Below are positions 28,897 through 39,830 of a DNA stretch of 64,000 bases, piece after piece (position 1 is the first letter of the stretch; the number at the start of each line of letters is the position of its first letter). Under the pieces are notes generated by a model that saw only the letters and a list, made by a program, of their open reading frames with translations, searched no databases and was not told the DNA's origin. Made by a program: the position numbers and the translations under genes. Source of the DNA: an uncultured Coxiella sp. (GTDB lineage Bacteria > Pseudomonadota > Gammaproteobacteria > Coxiellales > Coxiellaceae); assembly GCA_902623005.1 (NCBI GenBank), contig CACNSC010000007.1, positions 29,496 to 93,495 of the forward strand, written 5' to 3'.

Positions 28897-29505
28897 ATGA
28901 CCATTCCAGTTTTACAAATTATCTTTTATTTCTTTTCTGCATTGCTCGTGATTTCTTCCTGCTTGGTAGTAATTTTGAGGGATCTAGTAAAATCAGCGCT
29001 TTTCCTCGTACTGTGTTTTTTTGCGGCAGCGGTGCTTTGGATGATTTTACAAGCTGAATTTTTATCATTGGTGCTTATCTTTGTTTATGTCGGCGCAGTA
29101 ATGACGTTATTTCTTTTTGTAGTGATGATGCTAGCGGTGGATCAAGTCAAAATGAAGCGAGCAAGTTTTTATCGTTTTCTACCTTTCGCTTTATTAATTC
29201 TCGTGCTCATGCTTGCCATTATGGTTTACGCACTGAATCCGTACCACTTCTTGTCTGGCAGCGATGCCTTACCGATGCAAGCCGCAAACTATGACAACGT
29301 TGGTATGATGGGTGAATTGCTCTACAGTGATTATATTTATCCAGTTGAAATTGTTTCGGCAATTCTGCTGGTGGCAATGATCTCTGCCATTGTATTAGGG
29401 TTCTTTGGTACTAAGAAAAATGCCCGATACCAGAAGATCTCAGATCAACTGCAAGCGAATAAACATGATCGTTTGAAAGTTATAAAAGACGAGGATAGAA
29501 AGTGA
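28897..29505 (+). CDS. nuoJ: NADH-quinone oxidoreductase subunit J
   Basis: 202 residues, five membrane helices, with the family segment [21 protein letters not shown] (pi-bulge helix TM3). The charged C-terminal tail overlaps nuoK by 4 nt. Confidence 0.96.
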   Translation: MTIPVLQIIFYFFSALLVISSCLVVILRDLVKSALFLVLCFFAAAVLWMILQAEFLSLVLIFVYVGAVMTLFLFVVMMLAVDQVKMKRASFYRFLPFALLILVLMLAIMVYALNPYHFLSGSDALPMQAANYDNVGMMGELLYSDYIYPVEIVSAILLVAMISAIVLGFFGTKKNARYQKISDQLQANKHDRLKVIKDEDRK

Positions 29506-29807
29506 TTCCCTTAAGTGCTTTTTTAATAGTTGCGGCTATTGTTTTTTCAATAGCTTTGGCAGGTATTGTATTGAATCGAAAAAGTTTAATCACATTGTTA
29601 ATGTGTGTTGAGTTGATGCTTTTGGCTGTCAATATCAACTTTGTTGCATTGTCACAATACCTAAATCAACTCTCTGGGCAGATTTTTGTGTTCTTTATAT
29701 TGGCCGTAGCAGCTGCAGAGTCTGCAATCGGTTTGGCTATTTTAGTGATCATTTATCGCCAACGCGGCAACGTCAGGGTCGATAAATTGAACGTATTAAA
29801 AGGATAA
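29502..29807 (+). CDS. nuoK: NADH-quinone oxidoreductase subunit K
   Basis: 101 residues from a GTG overlapping the nuoJ stop. Three helices with the conserved glutamates in [12 protein letters not shown] and [11 protein letters not shown], part of the proton path. Confidence 0.97.
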   Translation: MIPLSAFLIVAAIVFSIALAGIVLNRKSLITLLMCVELMLLAVNINFVALSQYLNQLSGQIFVFFILAVAAAESAIGLAILVIIYRQRGNVRVDKLNVLKG

Positions 29808-29817
29808 AGGTAATACC

Positions 29818-31773
29818 ATGCTGTACTATTACACGCTAATAATGGTTTTTGCACCATTGTTAGGTAGTCTTATCGCGGGTTTAGGCGCTAAGCGCATTGG
29901 GCGCGCGGGCGCACATTCCGTCACGATCTTTTTGATGATTGTTTCTTTTCTTTGTGCCTTGAAGATATTCGTCAGTGTTATCGTCTACCACCAGTCACTC
30001 AATGCGTTGCTCTATCACTGGGGAATTAGTGGCTCGTTTGTTTTTGATATCGGCTTTTTTGTTGATCAGCTTACAGCAGTTATGATCATGGTGGTTACTT
30101 TTGTTGCGACATTAGTTCATATTTACAGTATTGGCTATATGGCTGATGAAGAGGGTTATCAGCGCTTTTTCTGTTACATGTCATTGTTTACTTTTTGCAT
30201 GTTGATGCTGGTGACGTCAAACAACTTTATGCAGTTATTCTTTGGCTGGGAAGGCGTTGGTCTAGTTTCTTATTTGCTGATTGGTTTTTATTACGCTAAG
30301 CCCTCAGCCGCAGATGGCAGTTTGAAAGCCTTTATTGTCAACCGTGTTGGCGATTTTGGTTTTATCTTGGCGATTGGCGGTGTAATTGCAACCTTTGGTA
30401 CGGTAGATTTCCTTTCCGTGTTTGCACAAACGCCAAGTCATGCTAACGATACTTTGACGATTTTCCCTCATGTTGAGTGGTCTGCAATTACCGTGCTGTG
30501 TGTATTGATGTTTATCGGTGCCATGGGTAAGTCAGCTCAAATTCCTTTGCATGTTTGGTTACCTGAATCGATGGAAGGTCCAACACCCATTTCAGCTTTA
30601 ATTCACGCTGCGACTATGGTCACAGCCGGCGTATTTATGGTGGCACGTATGTCGCCTATTTTTGAATATTCTGAAGCAGCTATGAGCTTGGTGTTAGTCA
30701 TTGGAGCCAGCGGCGCGCTTTTTCTCGGTATCTTGGCATTTGTCGAGAATGATATTAAACGCGTGATTGCCTATTCAACCATGTCGCAGTTAGGGTATAT
30801 GATGGCGGGTAATGGTGCTTCAGCATTTGGTGCTGGAATCTTTCATTTATCCACGCACGGTTGTTTTAAAGCGTTACTCTTCCTTGGCGCCGGCTCAATC
30901 ATTGTTGCCATGCATCATGAACAAGACTTACGCAAGATGGGTGGTTTAAGAAAATATTTGCCTGTTACTTATGTTTGTTTTTTTATCGGATCAGCTGCTC
31001 TCGCTGCAATCCCACCGTTCGCAGGTTTCTATTCAAAGGATGCGATTATCGAAGCTGTGCATTTATCGACGATTCCAGGTGCAACCTACGCATACTGGTG
31101 TGTCTTATTGGGGGCCTTCGTAACTGGATTTTATATTTTTAGAGCTTTTTTTATGGCATTTCATGGTGAGGAGCGATTTGATCCAGCATTGCGGTCACAC
31201 ATGAAAGAGCATTGGGCCATTAAGATAGGGATGATAGGATTAGCAATTCCTGCAACTTTCCTGGGTATGTTCTTTGTGAAGCAGATGGTATTTGAACAGC
31301 CTGGTCTGCTTGGAAATAGTGTTACCGTATTTCCCCAATACGATGTACTAAAAGAAATGTCAGCAAACTTTAAAGGCGTGTGGCATTTCACGTGGCATGC
31401 GATTCTCACTATACCATTTTGGCTTAGCTTGGCGGGTGTATTTTTTGCCTGGCTCACGACACTTAGTCATGCGCGCTGGTGGGCGACATGTCTAAGTTGG
31501 TTTGAATGGCTGGGTAAGTTGCTATTGCATCGCTATTGGTTTGACGCGTTTAATCGAGTCTTTATTGTTCTTCCTATGATGAAGATCAGCCAGTTTTTTT
31601 ACGCGGTTACCGACTCCATTGTGATTGATAATTTTTTCGTTAATGGATCTGGCCGTAGAACTGTGTGGATGTCGGGGATTTTGCGTCGTTTCCAATCTGG
31701 TTTTTTATATCATTACGTGTTTGTCATGATCCTTTTCATCTTGGCTTTCTTAATCTGGATGGTCTTTTTTTAG
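29818..31773 (+). CDS. nuoL: NADH-quinone oxidoreductase subunit L
   Basis: 651 residues, about 16 helices, antiporter-like. Key glutamate in FFGWEGVGLVSYLLIGFYY and lysine region MGKSAQIPLHVWLPESMEGPTPISALIHAATMVTAG. The long C-terminal amphipathic helix region is present. Proton-pumping subunit at the far end of the membrane arm. Confidence 0.98.
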   Translation: MLYYYTLIMVFAPLLGSLIAGLGAKRIGRAGAHSVTIFLMIVSFLCALKIFVSVIVYHQSLNALLYHWGISGSFVFDIGFFVDQLTAVMIMVVTFVATLVHIYSIGYMADEEGYQRFFCYMSLFTFCMLMLVTSNNFMQLFFGWEGVGLVSYLLIGFYYAKPSAADGSLKAFIVNRVGDFGFILAIGGVIATFGTVDFLSVFAQTPSHANDTLTIFPHVEWSAITVLCVLMFIGAMGKSAQIPLHVWLPESMEGPTPISALIHAATMVTAGVFMVARMSPIFEYSEAAMSLVLVIGASGALFLGILAFVENDIKRVIAYSTMSQLGYMMAGNGASAFGAGIFHLSTHGCFKALLFLGAGSIIVAMHHEQDLRKMGGLRKYLPVTYVCFFIGSAALAAIPPFAGFYSKDAIIEAVHLSTIPGATYAYWCVLLGAFVTGFYIFRAFFMAFHGEERFDPALRSHMKEHWAIKIGMIGLAIPATFLGMFFVKQMVFEQPGLLGNSVTVFPQYDVLKEMSANFKGVWHFTWHAILTIPFWLSLAGVFFAWLTTLSHARWWATCLSWFEWLGKLLLHRYWFDAFNRVFIVLPMMKISQFFYAVTDSIVIDNFFVNGSGRRTVWMSGILRRFQSGFLYHYVFVMILFILAFLIWMVFF

Positions 31774-31786
31774 AACGAGTTAAATT

Positions 31787-33304
31787 ATGTTTCATTTTCC
31801 ACTTTTAAGTTGTCTCATATGGGTGTCAGCATTCGGCGCTGTACCAGTCTTGTTCTTTTCCGGTAAAGGTCAAGAAAATGCTGCGCGCTGGATTGCTTTA
31901 ATCATTGCGCTAATTACAGTCGGATTATCCATATTGATGATTGCTGAGTTCGATGCTGATTCATCTGCGATGCAATTTGTTGAAAAAGCGGCTTGGATTC
32001 CGAGTTTGAAGGTGGATTACTTTCTTGGTGTCGATGGCCTTTCGGTACCATTGATTGCCTTGACGTGTTTCACTACAGTCGTTGTTGTTTTAGCATCATG
32101 GACCATGGTGACCGAGCGCGTAGCGCAATATTTGGCAGCATTTTTAGTCATGCAAGGTATGGTCATTGGTGTTTTTGCATCTCTGGATGCTATTTTATTT
32201 TACTTTTTTTGGGAGGGGATGCTCATACCCATGTACTTGAGTATCGGTATTTGGGGAAGCTCCAACCGCTCGTATGCTGCTATCAAGTTTTTCATCTATA
32301 CCTTCCTAGGATCGGCCTGTCTTTTGATAGTCTTTCTTTATCTGAGGATCTTGATTGGTGATTTTAATTTGCTGCATTATCAAACTGCGCCGATTGGCTT
32401 CACTGCACAGATAATCATTTTTCTTGGCTTCTTGTTGTGCTTTGCCGTCAAAGTTCCCATGTGGCCATTCCATACTTGGCTACCTGATGCTCACACTGAG
32501 GCACCGACTGGTGGTTCAGTGGTGTTAGCAGCCTTGATGCTAAAAATTGGCGCCTACGGATTCCTTCGACTGAGCCTACCAATTGTTCCCGATGCCTGCC
32601 ATACGTTCACGTGGTTGATGCTTGCACTTTCGCTGATCTCTGTGATTTATGTTGGTATGGTGGCATTAGTACAAACCGACATGAAGAAGCTGATTGCGTA
32701 TTCATCCATATCACACATGGGTTTTGTCACGCTGGGTTGTTTTGTACCGCTGTTGATGTTGCAAACGGTTGCTAACATGCAAGATGCCTATATGTCACTT
32801 GAAGGCGCAATGGTTCAGATGATCGCTCATGCCTTTGGTTCGGGTGCGATGTTCCTAGGTTTTGGAATCCTGTACCAACAGTTGCAGTCACGCAATATTC
32901 ACGACATGGGCGGCATCACGAAAACCATGCCATACTTTACAGCGTTTTTTATGGTGTTTTGCATGTCAAATGTTGGTTTGCCTGGAACCTCGGGGTTTGT
33001 CGGTGAGTTCATGATTATTCTGAGCGCTTTTAAAGCCAATATATGGGTGGCTCTATTTGCTGCAATGACGCTTTTCATTGGTGCATCCTACACTTTATTA
33101 ATGTTTCGTCGCGTATTTTTTGGCCCAATAGCCAACGACCGCGTTGCTGCTTTGCAGGAAGTGTCAGGTCTGGATCGCTTTAACTTTATTTTATTGACGG
33201 CCGCTATCTTGTATTTAGGAGTGTATCCTAATGGATTACTCAACTTGCTTCATGCGTCTGTTGGACATTTATTGCAGCTCAGTACCACTACAAAAATTCT
33301 TTAA
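31787..33304 (+). CDS. nuoM: NADH-quinone oxidoreductase subunit M
   Basis: 505 residues, 14 helices. FFWEGMLIPMYLSIGIWG with the conserved Glu, VKVPMWPFHTWLPDAHTEAPTGGSV and the Lys-bearing TDMKKLIAYSSISHMG. Proton-pumping subunit. Confidence 0.98.
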   Translation: MFHFPLLSCLIWVSAFGAVPVLFFSGKGQENAARWIALIIALITVGLSILMIAEFDADSSAMQFVEKAAWIPSLKVDYFLGVDGLSVPLIALTCFTTVVVVLASWTMVTERVAQYLAAFLVMQGMVIGVFASLDAILFYFFWEGMLIPMYLSIGIWGSSNRSYAAIKFFIYTFLGSACLLIVFLYLRILIGDFNLLHYQTAPIGFTAQIIIFLGFLLCFAVKVPMWPFHTWLPDAHTEAPTGGSVVLAALMLKIGAYGFLRLSLPIVPDACHTFTWLMLALSLISVIYVGMVALVQTDMKKLIAYSSISHMGFVTLGCFVPLLMLQTVANMQDAYMSLEGAMVQMIAHAFGSGAMFLGFGILYQQLQSRNIHDMGGITKTMPYFTAFFMVFCMSNVGLPGTSGFVGEFMIILSAFKANIWVALFAAMTLFIGASYTLLMFRRVFFGPIANDRVAALQEVSGLDRFNFILLTAAILYLGVYPNGLLNLLHASVGHLLQLSTTTKIL

Positions 33305-33316
33305 GGGTTCCAAGTC

Positions 33317-34768
33317 ATGAATTTTTTCTCTTACGTCTATCCGGCATCTTCAGAATGTTTTTTATTATTTGCCAGTTGTGTTGTGCTGATGGCGGGGGTT
33401 TTCTTTCCAAAACGTAAATCGCTGTGTTATATCTTGGCTCAGTTTTCACTGATCATTACGCTGTGCTTTGTGGTCTGGATGTCAGCCCAGGTCTTAGGAG
33501 ATGGTAATAAAGTATTCTACGCATATGCTAATGGTTATGTGCTGGATAGACTGGCGGTATTTTTAAAAGTATTAACCTTATTGTGTTGTTTGATCACCTT
33601 TATCTATGCCAGGTCTTACAATCAAACGTTTAATCTACCCGATTCTGAATTTTATGTATTAGGCTTGCTGTCTGCATTGGGGATGTTGGTCTTAATTTCT
33701 GGAAATGATTTTATTGTCTTGTACTTGGGTTTAGAGCTCTTATCGTTACCATTGTATGCCATGATTGCCTTTCGTCGAAAAGAATCTAGGAGTATTGAGG
33801 CGAGCTTAAAGTACTTTTTGATTGGTGCTGTTGCATCAGGACTCTTGCTTTACGGTATGTCGATATTATTTGGCTTAACGCAAAGCTTGGAGATCCCGGT
33901 AGTCGCTCAGGTCATTGCCCAATCGATGTCACAGCAATGGCACGTCTTGTTATTTGCCATGGTATTCATCTTGGCAGGGATTATTTTTAAGCTTGGTTTG
34001 GCTCCGTTTCATATGTGGGTTCCAGATGTTTATGATGGTGCTCCTAATTCAGTCACATTGTTTGTTAGTGCGGCACCAAAAGTCGCGGCTTTTGGTTTGC
34101 TGATGCGTTTATTAATCGAAACTTTTCCTGCAGCTTCGCATCAATGGCAGTTGATCTTGATTGTTGTTGCTATCTTGTCGATGTTTGTTGGTAACATTGC
34201 CGCTATCGTACAAACCAGCATCAAGCGCATGTTGGCTTATTCTTCAATTGCCCACAGCGGGTATTTGTTGTTGGGTATCCTCTGTGCGACACCACGAGGT
34301 TACGCTGCTGCTTTGTTTTACTTAGCCAGTTACATGATCATGACTTTGGGTTCATTTGGTGTCATGGTACTTTTGAGTAGCACCGGACGTGAGCTGAATA
34401 ACATTGATGACTTGCATGGGCTTAACAGTAAAAATCCATGGTTGGCTTTTGTTATGCTAATGATTTTATTTTCAATGGCGGGTATACCGCCGCTAGTCGG
34501 CTTTATTGCTAAGGTGGGGGTTTTAGAAGCATTGATTCAAGTGCATTTAACATGGCTTGCTTTAGTAGCAATTATTTTTTCGGTAATTGGTTCGTTTTAT
34601 TACATACGCGTCATCAAGGTAATGTACTTTGAAACGCCGGATGATACACAAGCTGCTGTTTTACCCAGTGATTCAAAAGTATTAGCATCCGTCAACGGTT
34701 TAGCTGTTTTAGTGCTCGGTATTTTGCCCAGTTCGCTTTATTCGGTTTGCCATTTTGTATTCTTTTAA
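33317..34768 (+). CDS. nuoN: NADH-quinone oxidoreductase subunit N
   Basis: 483 residues, 14 helices. LYLGLELLSLPLYAMIAF with the conserved Glu, FKLGLAPFHMWVPDVYDGAPNSVT and TSIKRMLAYSSIAHSGYLL. Last gene of the complete 14-gene nuo operon. Confidence 0.98.
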   Translation: MNFFSYVYPASSECFLLFASCVVLMAGVFFPKRKSLCYILAQFSLIITLCFVVWMSAQVLGDGNKVFYAYANGYVLDRLAVFLKVLTLLCCLITFIYARSYNQTFNLPDSEFYVLGLLSALGMLVLISGNDFIVLYLGLELLSLPLYAMIAFRRKESRSIEASLKYFLIGAVASGLLLYGMSILFGLTQSLEIPVVAQVIAQSMSQQWHVLLFAMVFILAGIIFKLGLAPFHMWVPDVYDGAPNSVTLFVSAAPKVAAFGLLMRLLIETFPAASHQWQLILIVVAILSMFVGNIAAIVQTSIKRMLAYSSIAHSGYLLLGILCATPRGYAAALFYLASYMIMTLGSFGVMVLLSSTGRELNNIDDLHGLNSKNPWLAFVMLMILFSMAGIPPLVGFIAKVGVLEALIQVHLTWLALVAIIFSVIGSFYYIRVIKVMYFETPDDTQAAVLPSDSKVLASVNGLAVLVLGILPSSLYSVCHFVFF

Positions 34769-34785
34769 TTATTCAAAAATCGGGC

Positions 34786-34814
34786 TTGTATTTTTAAAAT
34801 GATGCCATTAGACT
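34786..34814 (+). promoter_or_regulatory. Promoter of tRNA-fMet and the rimP operon
   Basis: TTGTAT at 34786-34791, 17-nt spacer, TAGACT at 34809-34814, start expected near 34821, a few nt before the tRNA. Confidence 0.55.
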
Positions 34815-34827
34815 AGCCTTCTTTCGA

Positions 34828-34904
<77 letters not shown>

Positions 34905-35317
34905 ATGTTTAATATTGGTAGTCTGCTTTGGTTCCGCAAAAGAATTCCTGATCTTTTCTTCTACACATTCAGTGATTTTGGCAGTCAACTTTTCTTCATT
35001 AATGATTCTTACTGATCGATCCTTCGACGTGAGTGTCTTATAAGTAAAGAATCATGGACCTCTGCTAATGACAGCTATAGCATTAATTGAGAATTAAATT
35101 TATACCGATATGGTGATTTAGTGACCATTTGAGCTTGTTTTTTCAGGGGCATGGCATTATAGTATCGCGACTTATTTGGATGTGTTTTATCCTGCAGTGC
35201 ATGTTTTTCTTCTAAATTCATGTTTTTTGTTGAATTTAACATCCAGTTCGAAGAAGGGCCTTGTGCCCTTTTTTGTTGTAATGAATATTTGATCATATGA
35301 ATCGATGAGGTGCTGTT
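34905..35317 (+). other. 413-nt leader between tRNA-fMet and rimP
   Basis: No gene recognised. It contains an intrinsic terminator (35254-35274), suggesting attenuation before the rimP-nusA-infB operon, as is known for the metY-rimP leader of E. coli. The rest shows no clear structure to me. Confidence 0.5.
35254..35274 (+). terminator. Intrinsic terminator in the rimP leader
   Basis: AAGGGC-CTTGT-GCCCTT followed by TTTT (35271-35274). Perfect 6-bp stem, 5-nt loop. It lies 44 nt before the rimP start, so the operon must be read past it or be controlled by it. Confidence 0.7.
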
Positions 35318-35767
35318 CTGGAAAAACTGCAATCAGTAGTAAAAGATGTTGTGCAATCAATGGGTTATGAGTTATGGGGGTGTGAGTTTCGCTCTCAGGC
35401 TGGGGGGCCTTTGTTGTGTGTTTTTATCGAAAGAGACAGTGGCGTTGTGATCGAAGATTGTTCGCGTATCAATAGGCAACTTCGCGCTGTACTTGCGGTT
35501 GAGTCATCAAACAGCGATCAATTAACGCTGGAGGTGAGTTCACCCGGTATTGAGCGCTCACTGTACTGCTTGTCACACTACCAGCGTTATCTGGGTGAGA
35601 AAGTAAAAGTTCGTTTATCTAAGGCGCACAATCAGTGTCGAAATTTTATTGGAATTATTGAGAAAGCCGATGAGTCATCTCAGACAGTGGTTGTCGCTAC
35701 TGAGATTGAGCGTTTATCGCTGACGCTATCGGAAATTGAAAAAGCACGTTTAATTGTTGAATTTTGA
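35318..35767 (+). CDS. rimP: Ribosome maturation factor RimP, probable CTG start
   Basis: 149 residues if read from the CTG at 35318, close to the 150 of E. coli. The first ATG/GTG/TTG in frame is the GTG at 35351, which would remove the conserved first helix (EKLQSVVKDVVQ). A GAGGTG ribosome site ends about 6 nt before the CTG, and no other start codon is available between it and the stop at 35306. Family segments: SMGYELWGCEFR, CSRINRQL, LEVSSPGIERSL. Helps assemble the 30S subunit. First protein gene of rimP-nusA-infB-rbfA-truB. Confidence 0.92.
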   Translation: MEKLQSVVKDVVQSMGYELWGCEFRSQAGGPLLCVFIERDSGVVIEDCSRINRQLRAVLAVESSNSDQLTLEVSSPGIERSLYCLSHYQRYLGEKVKVRLSKAHNQCRNFIGIIEKADESSQTVVVATEIERLSLTLSEIEKARLIVEF

Positions 35768-35777
35768 GGAAAAGGCT

Positions 35778-37301
35778 ATGTCCACAGGAAATAAAGAAAT
35801 CTTACTGGTTGTTCGCGCATTGGCTAATGAAAAAGGCGTTGATGAAAGTCTTATATTTGAAGCGGTGGAAGCTGCATTAGCCTCAGTAACCGCGCGTCGA
35901 TATACGGAAGAAGCCTTAATACGTGTTGCAATTGATCGTGACACCGGCGACTACGAAGCTTTTCGATGTTGGGAGGTTGCTGAGTTAGGTGAAGACGGTG
36001 AGTTAGAATTACCGGATGAGCAACTGACGCTAGAGCAAGCCAGTGAGTTTGGTGAAGGCTTGGAGATTGGTAGTATCGTTGAAGAGGCCGTTGAGCCAGC
36101 TGAATTCGGCCGCATTGCTGCACAACAAGCCAAACAAATTATTACGCAGAAAGTGCGTGAGGCTGAACGAGATAAAATTGCTGATCAGTACCGAGAACGA
36201 ATTGGCGAGTTATTGATTGGTACCGTTAAACGCGTAACACGTGACTTTATTGTTTTGGACATGGGTAATAATGCGGAAGCACTGATGTCTCGTGATGAGA
36301 TGATGCCAAGAGATATTTTTCGTTTGAACGACAGGGCGCGTATCTATTTATATGCAATTTCAGAAGATCGTCGTGGCCCACAATTACTCGTAAGTCGGAT
36401 CCACCCACAATTACTGGTTGAGTTATTTAAAGTAGAAGTGCCTGAGATTGCCGAAGAAGTAATAGAGATTGTTGCTGCGTCACGTGATCCTGGTGCGCGT
36501 GCAAAAATTGCGGTTAAAACTAATGATGGTCGAATCGACCCTATCGGTGCATGTGTAGGAATGCGTGGTGCTCGTGTGCAAGCCGTCTCTAATGAATTAG
36601 GTGGCGAACGAGTTGATATCATTCTGTGGGATGGTAACCCGGCTCAGTTTGTTATCAACGCCATGGCGCCAGCTGAAGTTGCCTCCATTATGGTTGACGA
36701 AGAAACACACTCAATGGATGTTATGGTCGCAGAAGATCAGTTATCTCAAGCCATTGGACGTGGTGGTCAAAATGTGAGATTGGCCAGCGATTTAACCGGT
36801 TGGACATTGAATGTGATGACGCCGGATCAGGCCACAGAAAAACAAGCTGAACAAAGTTCAGGTCTTAAAAAAATATTTATCGATAACCTTGGTGTCGATG
36901 ATGATTTTGCTGAAGTACTTGTGCAAGAAGGTTTTACAAACTTAGAGGAAGTCGCTTATGTTCCTCAAGAAGAATTATTAGAAATCGATGGTTTTGATGA
37001 AGCGCTAGTGCAGGAGCTGCAAAACCGTGCCAGTGATGTGCTGTTGACTCAAGAAATTGCTACTCAAACCGCGCTAAGTGAGGCAGCACCAGCAGAAGAT
37101 TTGTTGGCATTGGAGGGAATGACAACGGACATGGCAATTAAGCTTGCGCAAGCGGAAGTTGTGACACTAGATGACTTGGCTGAGTTGTCAATTGATGAGC
37201 TACAAGAGATTGTAGAACTTGATGAGGTTAAAGCCGGCGAACTTATTATGTCAGCAAGACAACATTGGTTTGCAGACGAAGCGACAAGTACTGAAGAATA
37301 A
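35778..37301 (+). CDS. nusA: Transcription factor NusA
   Basis: 507 residues from the ATG at 35778 (GAGGAAAAG upstream). Domains in order: N-terminal RNA-polymerase-binding domain with ALASVTARRY; S1 (about 130-200, LIGTVKRVTRDFIVLDMG); KH1 and KH2 (GACVGMRGARVQAVSNELGGERVDI, AIGRGGQNVRLASDLTGW); and two acidic repeats (about 370-490). Controls pausing, termination and antitermination. Confidence 0.98.
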   Translation: MSTGNKEILLVVRALANEKGVDESLIFEAVEAALASVTARRYTEEALIRVAIDRDTGDYEAFRCWEVAELGEDGELELPDEQLTLEQASEFGEGLEIGSIVEEAVEPAEFGRIAAQQAKQIITQKVREAERDKIADQYRERIGELLIGTVKRVTRDFIVLDMGNNAEALMSRDEMMPRDIFRLNDRARIYLYAISEDRRGPQLLVSRIHPQLLVELFKVEVPEIAEEVIEIVAASRDPGARAKIAVKTNDGRIDPIGACVGMRGARVQAVSNELGGERVDIILWDGNPAQFVINAMAPAEVASIMVDEETHSMDVMVAEDQLSQAIGRGGQNVRLASDLTGWTLNVMTPDQATEKQAEQSSGLKKIFIDNLGVDDDFAEVLVQEGFTNLEEVAYVPQEELLEIDGFDEALVQELQNRASDVLLTQEIATQTALSEAAPAEDLLALEGMTTDMAIKLAQAEVVTLDDLAELSIDELQEIVELDEVKAGELIMSARQHWFADEATSTEE

Positions 37302-37352
37302 TAGGCAACACTCCGGTGTTTTTAGAGACGATTGAAATAGAGTACTAAAAAG

Positions 37353-39788
37353 ATGGCAAAAGTAAGTATCACACAATTGGCAACATTAGTCAGATTAGAG
37401 CCTGAAGTGTTGTTGGAAAAATTAAAGCAGGCCGGTGTTGAAGTGTCTAGCATCGATCAGCAAATATCAGACGATGAAAAACGGCAGTTATTAGTGTTTT
37501 TACAAAAAAACCGTACGGTCTCTACCAGTACTACAGCACCTGCGAGCTCAAAAATTACATTGCAGCGTAAAAGTCCTGGTGTGGTTAAGCAAGGTAAAAA
37601 GAGTGTAAATGTTGAGTTTCGCAAGAAGCGAACTTTTACCAGACCTGTGGATATTCAAGAGCCGGAAGCACCTAAGCCTGAACAACCGGTAGTCACTGAT
37701 GCAGTCGATACCAAAGGTACGACAGAAACTGATGAAGTGGTTGAAATTAACGAGAATACCGCTGTAGAGCAGCAAGTTGATCAGCCTGAGAAGAACAAAT
37801 CGTCTGCTGAAGCCAAGGACAGTAAAACTACCGCTGACACGCCGGTATCACCCGAGCGAACTGACCTAAAACGTCGACGAAAAAAGAAAGGCTCTCACGA
37901 GCGCCACGATAAAGACGATTTTGATAATGACGAATCGGTTCTATTATCACCGTTAAAAACTCATAAACGGAAAAAGAAGTCATCCAAACCCGCGTCAATT
38001 GAACAAAGCTTTGCTATGCCAGTTGCTCCTGCCGTGCATGAGGTGATGATACCTGAGTCCATCACCGTAGCTGATTTAGCTCAAAAAATGTCGATTAAAG
38101 CTGCTGAGGTGATTAAAGTTATGATGGGCATGGGCGCTATGGTGACAATCAACCAGGTGCTAGATCAAGATACCGCTGTCATCGTGGTTGAAGAGTTAGG
38201 CCACAAGCCAGTTATTGTTAAAGAGAATGCTCTTGAAGATGCGCTAATTGATAGTTATGACCAAGCAAATTATGCCACTGGTCCACGTGCACCTGTAGTA
38301 ACAATTATGGGCCATGTTGATCATGGTAAAACCTCGTTGTTGGATTACATTCGAAGAACGAAAGTAACCACGGCTGAAGCGGGTGGTATTACACAACACA
38401 TCGGTGCTTATCACGTTGAAACACCGAAAGGAATCATTACATTTCTAGATACACCGGGCCATGAAGCGTTTACAGCGATGCGTGCACGTGGCGCTGGTTG
38501 CACCGACTTGGTCATATTGGTGGTTGCTGCAGACGACGGCGTTATGCCGCAAACTGTTGAGGCAATTAAGCATGCGAAAGCAGCCAATGTGCCAATGGTG
38601 GTCGCTGTTAATAAAATTGATAAAGAAGAGAGCGATCCTGAACGTATTCGAACTGAATTAACCCAATACGAGGTGGTGGCAGAAGAGTGGGGAGGTGACG
38701 TCATCTTTCAAAATGTTTCTGCAAAATCAGGCCAAGGTATTGACGCACTGTTAGATAGTGTCCTGTTACAAGCTGAGGTTTTGGAGTTACAAGCAGTCAT
38801 TGAAGGTCCTGCGAGAGGTATTGTGATTGAATCCCGCCTTGATAAAGGCAGGGGGCCAGTTGCTTCAATTTTAGTGCAACAGGGGCAGCTTCATAAAGGC
38901 GATATTGTCATGGTTGGACGCGAATATGGTCGTGTTAGAGCGATGATCGATGATATTGGTAAGCCAACGCAACAAGTTGGTCCTTCAATGCCAGTAGAAA
39001 TATTAGGTTTATCTGGTACGCCTGATGCAGGTGATGAACTCACGGTTGTGCCAAGCGAGAAAAAAGCTCGTGAAATTTCTCAGTTTCGACAAGGTAAATA
39101 CCGTGAAATTCGATTAGCTAAACAGAAATCAGCGCGTCTTGAGTCCCTGTTTGATCATGTCGAAAAAGGTAAACAAAGTACGCTAAACGTTGTGCTGAAG
39201 GCCGATGTGCAGGGTTCGGCAGAAGCCATCAATGATGCATTACTAAAACTTTCCTGTGATGAGGTTAAGGTTAATATCGTGGTCAATGGCGTTGGTGGGA
39301 TTACTGAATCCGATGTGAATCTTGCAATGGCCTCTGAAGCGATTATTCTTGGTTTTAATGTTCGTGCCGATGCATCGGCCAGAGAGTTGATCGAGAAAGA
39401 AGGCATTGATCTGCGTTACTACAGTATCATCTATGATCTGATTAATGAGGTTAGAGATGCCATGAGCGGGATGTTGGCTCCAGCCTATGAAGAGAAAATT
39501 CTTGGATTAGCAGAAGTCAAAGATGTTTTCAGGTCTTCTAAGTTGGGTGCTGTTGCAGGATGTATTGTGCAAGAAGGAGTTGTTAAACGCAGTCTGCCGA
39601 TTCGTGTGCTACGTGACAACGTTGTGGTGTTTGAAGGTGAGCTTGAATCCTTGCGTCGCTATAAGGATGACGTTAAAGATGTTCGTAGCGGTACCGAGTG
39701 TGGTATTGGTGTGAAAAATTACAACGACATTCAGGCTGGTGATCAAATTGAGTGTTACGAAAAAACATTAGTAGCGCGTAGTTTATAA
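37353..39788 (+). CDS. infB: Translation initiation factor IF-2
   Basis: 811 residues. N-terminal IF2_N segment (1-50), a charged linker rich in Lys, Glu and Thr (about 60-215), a second IF2_N ([11 protein letters not shown]), then the GTPase: [10 protein letters not shown], the DTPGHEAF switch, NKIDKEE, and domains II-IV to the end. Brings fMet-tRNA to the 30S subunit. The linker is shorter than in E. coli IF2-1. Confidence 0.98.
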   Translation: MAKVSITQLATLVRLEPEVLLEKLKQAGVEVSSIDQQISDDEKRQLLVFLQKNRTVSTSTTAPASSKITLQRKSPGVVKQGKKSVNVEFRKKRTFTRPVDIQEPEAPKPEQPVVTDAVDTKGTTETDEVVEINENTAVEQQVDQPEKNKSSAEAKDSKTTADTPVSPERTDLKRRRKKKGSHERHDKDDFDNDESVLLSPLKTHKRKKKSSKPASIEQSFAMPVAPAVHEVMIPESITVADLAQKMSIKAAEVIKVMMGMGAMVTINQVLDQDTAVIVVEELGHKPVIVKENALEDALIDSYDQANYATGPRAPVVTIMGHVDHGKTSLLDYIRRTKVTTAEAGGITQHIGAYHVETPKGIITFLDTPGHEAFTAMRARGAGCTDLVILVVAADDGVMPQTVEAIKHAKAANVPMVVAVNKIDKEESDPERIRTELTQYEVVAEEWGGDVIFQNVSAKSGQGIDALLDSVLLQAEVLELQAVIEGPARGIVIESRLDKGRGPVASILVQQGQLHKGDIVMVGREYGRVRAMIDDIGKPTQQVGPSMPVEILGLSGTPDAGDELTVVPSEKKAREISQFRQGKYREIRLAKQKSARLESLFDHVEKGKQSTLNVVLKADVQGSAEAINDALLKLSCDEVKVNIVVNGVGGITESDVNLAMASEAIILGFNVRADASARELIEKEGIDLRYYSIIYDLINEVRDAMSGMLAPAYEEKILGLAEVKDVFRSSKLGAVAGCIVQEGVVKRSLPIRVLRDNVVVFEGELESLRRYKDDVKDVRSGTECGIGVKNYNDIQAGDQIECYEKTLVARSL

Positions 39789-39830
39789 TATATTTTTGCT
39801 GTCGCATGCAATGCGTGCGCTGGAGTATTC

